A stretch of 64,000 nucleotides of DNA. It comes from Nocardia miyunensis NBRC 108239 (GTDB taxonomy: Bacteria > Actinomycetota > Actinomycetes > Mycobacteriales > Mycobacteriaceae). This document shows positions 63,261 to 64,000 of this stretch, in pieces (position 1 is the first letter of the stretch; every line of letters starts with the position of its first letter). Under the pieces are notes generated by a model that did no database searches, had not been told where the DNA came from, and was given only the letters and a program-made list of their open reading frames with translations. The stretch spans positions 1 to 64,000 of the forward strand of contig NZ_BDBQ01000009.1 in assembly GCF_001613065.1 (NCBI RefSeq). The letters are read 5' to 3'. The position numbers and the translations under genes were made by a program.

Positions 63261-64000
63261 TCAGCGGATTTGCGCACCATCGGGGAAATCGGTGGAACGG
63301 GCCAGGGTTTCCCAGGTCGCGATGTCTTCATCGACGGACGCGCGGCCCGCTGTGACCAGGCGTAGCGCATCGGAACCGAGCAGCAGATGCGCCGGTGGAG
63401 TCGGAGAATCCAGAATGGCCAGCACGGCCTCTGCCGCCTTGGCGGGATCGCCCAGTTGGTTGCCGCTGGCGGCCTGGCGCGCGGTGCGGATCGGATCGAA
63501 CAACTCGTCGTAGTCGGCGACGGCGCGTTCGGCGCGGACCATCGAGCGGCCCGCCCAATCGGTGCGGAACGAGCCGGGTTCGATTGCGGTGACGTGGATT
63601 CCGAATCCGGCCACCTCCTTGCCGATCGTTTCGAGAATGCCCTCCAGGGCGTATTTACTGCCGCAGTACGCGGACAAGCCGGGCACGGTCATCAGCCCGC
63701 CCATCGACGTGACCGCCAGGATGTGCCCGCGGCGGCGCTCGCGCATGCCCGGCAGCACCGCCCGGATGGTTGCCGCGGCCCCGAAAACGTTGACCTCGAA
63801 CTGATTTCGCAATACGGATAGGGGCGTCTCCTCGAAGACGCCCTCGACTCCGTAACCGGCATTGGCGATCAGTACATCGATTCCGCCGAGGGTGTTCTCG
63901 ACCTCGCCGACCACATCGAAGACCTGTTGTTCGTCGGTGACATCCAGCAACCGCGCATACGCCCGCCCCGGCGCCAGAGCTTCGAAAGCGGCCGCGTCGT
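63261..64000 (-). CDS. Short-chain dehydrogenase, 5' end outside window
   Basis: The frame is open beyond the right edge, so the N-terminal cofactor loop is missing. Present are LLDVTDEQQVFDVV, NAGYGVEGVFEETPL, VTSMGGLMTVPGLSAYCGSKYALEGI (Ser, Tyr and Lys of the active site) and PGSFRTDWAG. This is the SDR type often annotated as oxidoreductase/short-chain dehydrogenase of the retinol-dehydrogenase-like branch. Its substrate is unknown. Confidence 0.88.
   Translation of the reverse strand, partial: DAAAFEALAPGRAYARLLDVTDEQQVFDVVGEVENTLGGIDVLIANAGYGVEGVFEETPLSVLRNQFEVNVFGAAATIRAVLPGMRERRRGHILAVTSMGGLMTVPGLSAYCGSKYALEGILETIGKEVAGFGIHVTAIEPGSFRTDWAGRSMVRAERAVADYDELFDPIRTARQAASGNQLGDPAKAAEAVLAILDSPTPPAHLLLGSDALRLVTAGRASVDEDIATWETLARSTDFPDGAQIR

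Overview
The window is a high-GC actinobacterial chromosome segment from the mycolate-forming group, most likely Nocardia or a close relative. The evidence is a Mycobacterium-type block (pgsA-like, gcvH, garA, ftsR, bifunctional nuclease, MerR regulator, gcvP, matching the Rv1822-Rv1832 region of M. tuberculosis). ChoD-, AcrA1-, AdhA-, ThrE-, CYP125- and HsaA-like enzymes, a conservon and a DUF222-HNH gene also fit. No rRNA, tRNA, CRISPR array, transposase or phage gene was seen. Product names rest on motifs and remembered families; no database search was run.

Layout. (1) 1-4906, minus: the six-gene Nit1C nitrilase cluster, with mostly overlapping genes and a GNAT-AIR synthase fusion at the window edge. 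(2) 5182-13095: glycine cleavage (gcvP behind a glycine riboswitch, gcvH) interleaved with the GarA switch, a PP2C phosphatase, two MerR regulators and a BfN-domain protein, then a CDP-alcohol phosphatidyltransferase. (3) 13251-24712: ChoD-like oxidase, NERD membrane protein, PAP2 phosphatase, acyl-CoA oxidase, ThrE-like exporter, TetR, CYP125-like P450, a flavoprotein pseudogene with one amber codon, and a class A flavin monooxygenase followed by a decayed piece of a paralogue. (4) 25067-30002: asnB, a small unknown protein divergent from an XRE regulator, and heme oxygenase. (5) 30207-41128: two-domain acyl-CoA reductase, lipoprotein 5'-nucleotidase, alpha/beta hydrolase, expansin-like protein, AdhA-type dehydrogenase divergent from a luciferase-like oxidoreductase, HsaA-like monooxygenase and FadD. 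(6) 41486-46923: a complete conservon, cvnA-B-C-D plus two P450s, the first lacking the ExxR motif as in CYP157. (7) 47366-51571: xylA divergent from xylB and a ROK regulator. (8) 51586-64000: EcsC and DUF1304 proteins, an SDR/ene-reductase/TetR operon, MFS transporter, meta-cleavage-type hydrolase, a shortened DUF222-HNH gene with an out-of-frame internal repeat, TmrB-like kinase, GrpB, TetR divergent from DoxX, and a partial SDR.

How the genes fit together. Three genes (CYP125-like, alpha/beta hydrolase, FadD) have KstR-like operators, and steroid or lipid enzymes recur, which suggests a dispersed steroid and lipid catabolic capacity. Glycine cleavage and GarA tie one-carbon flow to control of 2-oxoglutarate use. 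The conservon is probably a membrane-associated G-protein-like signalling complex with P450 outputs. The xyl genes form a conventional xylose pathway under a ROK repressor.
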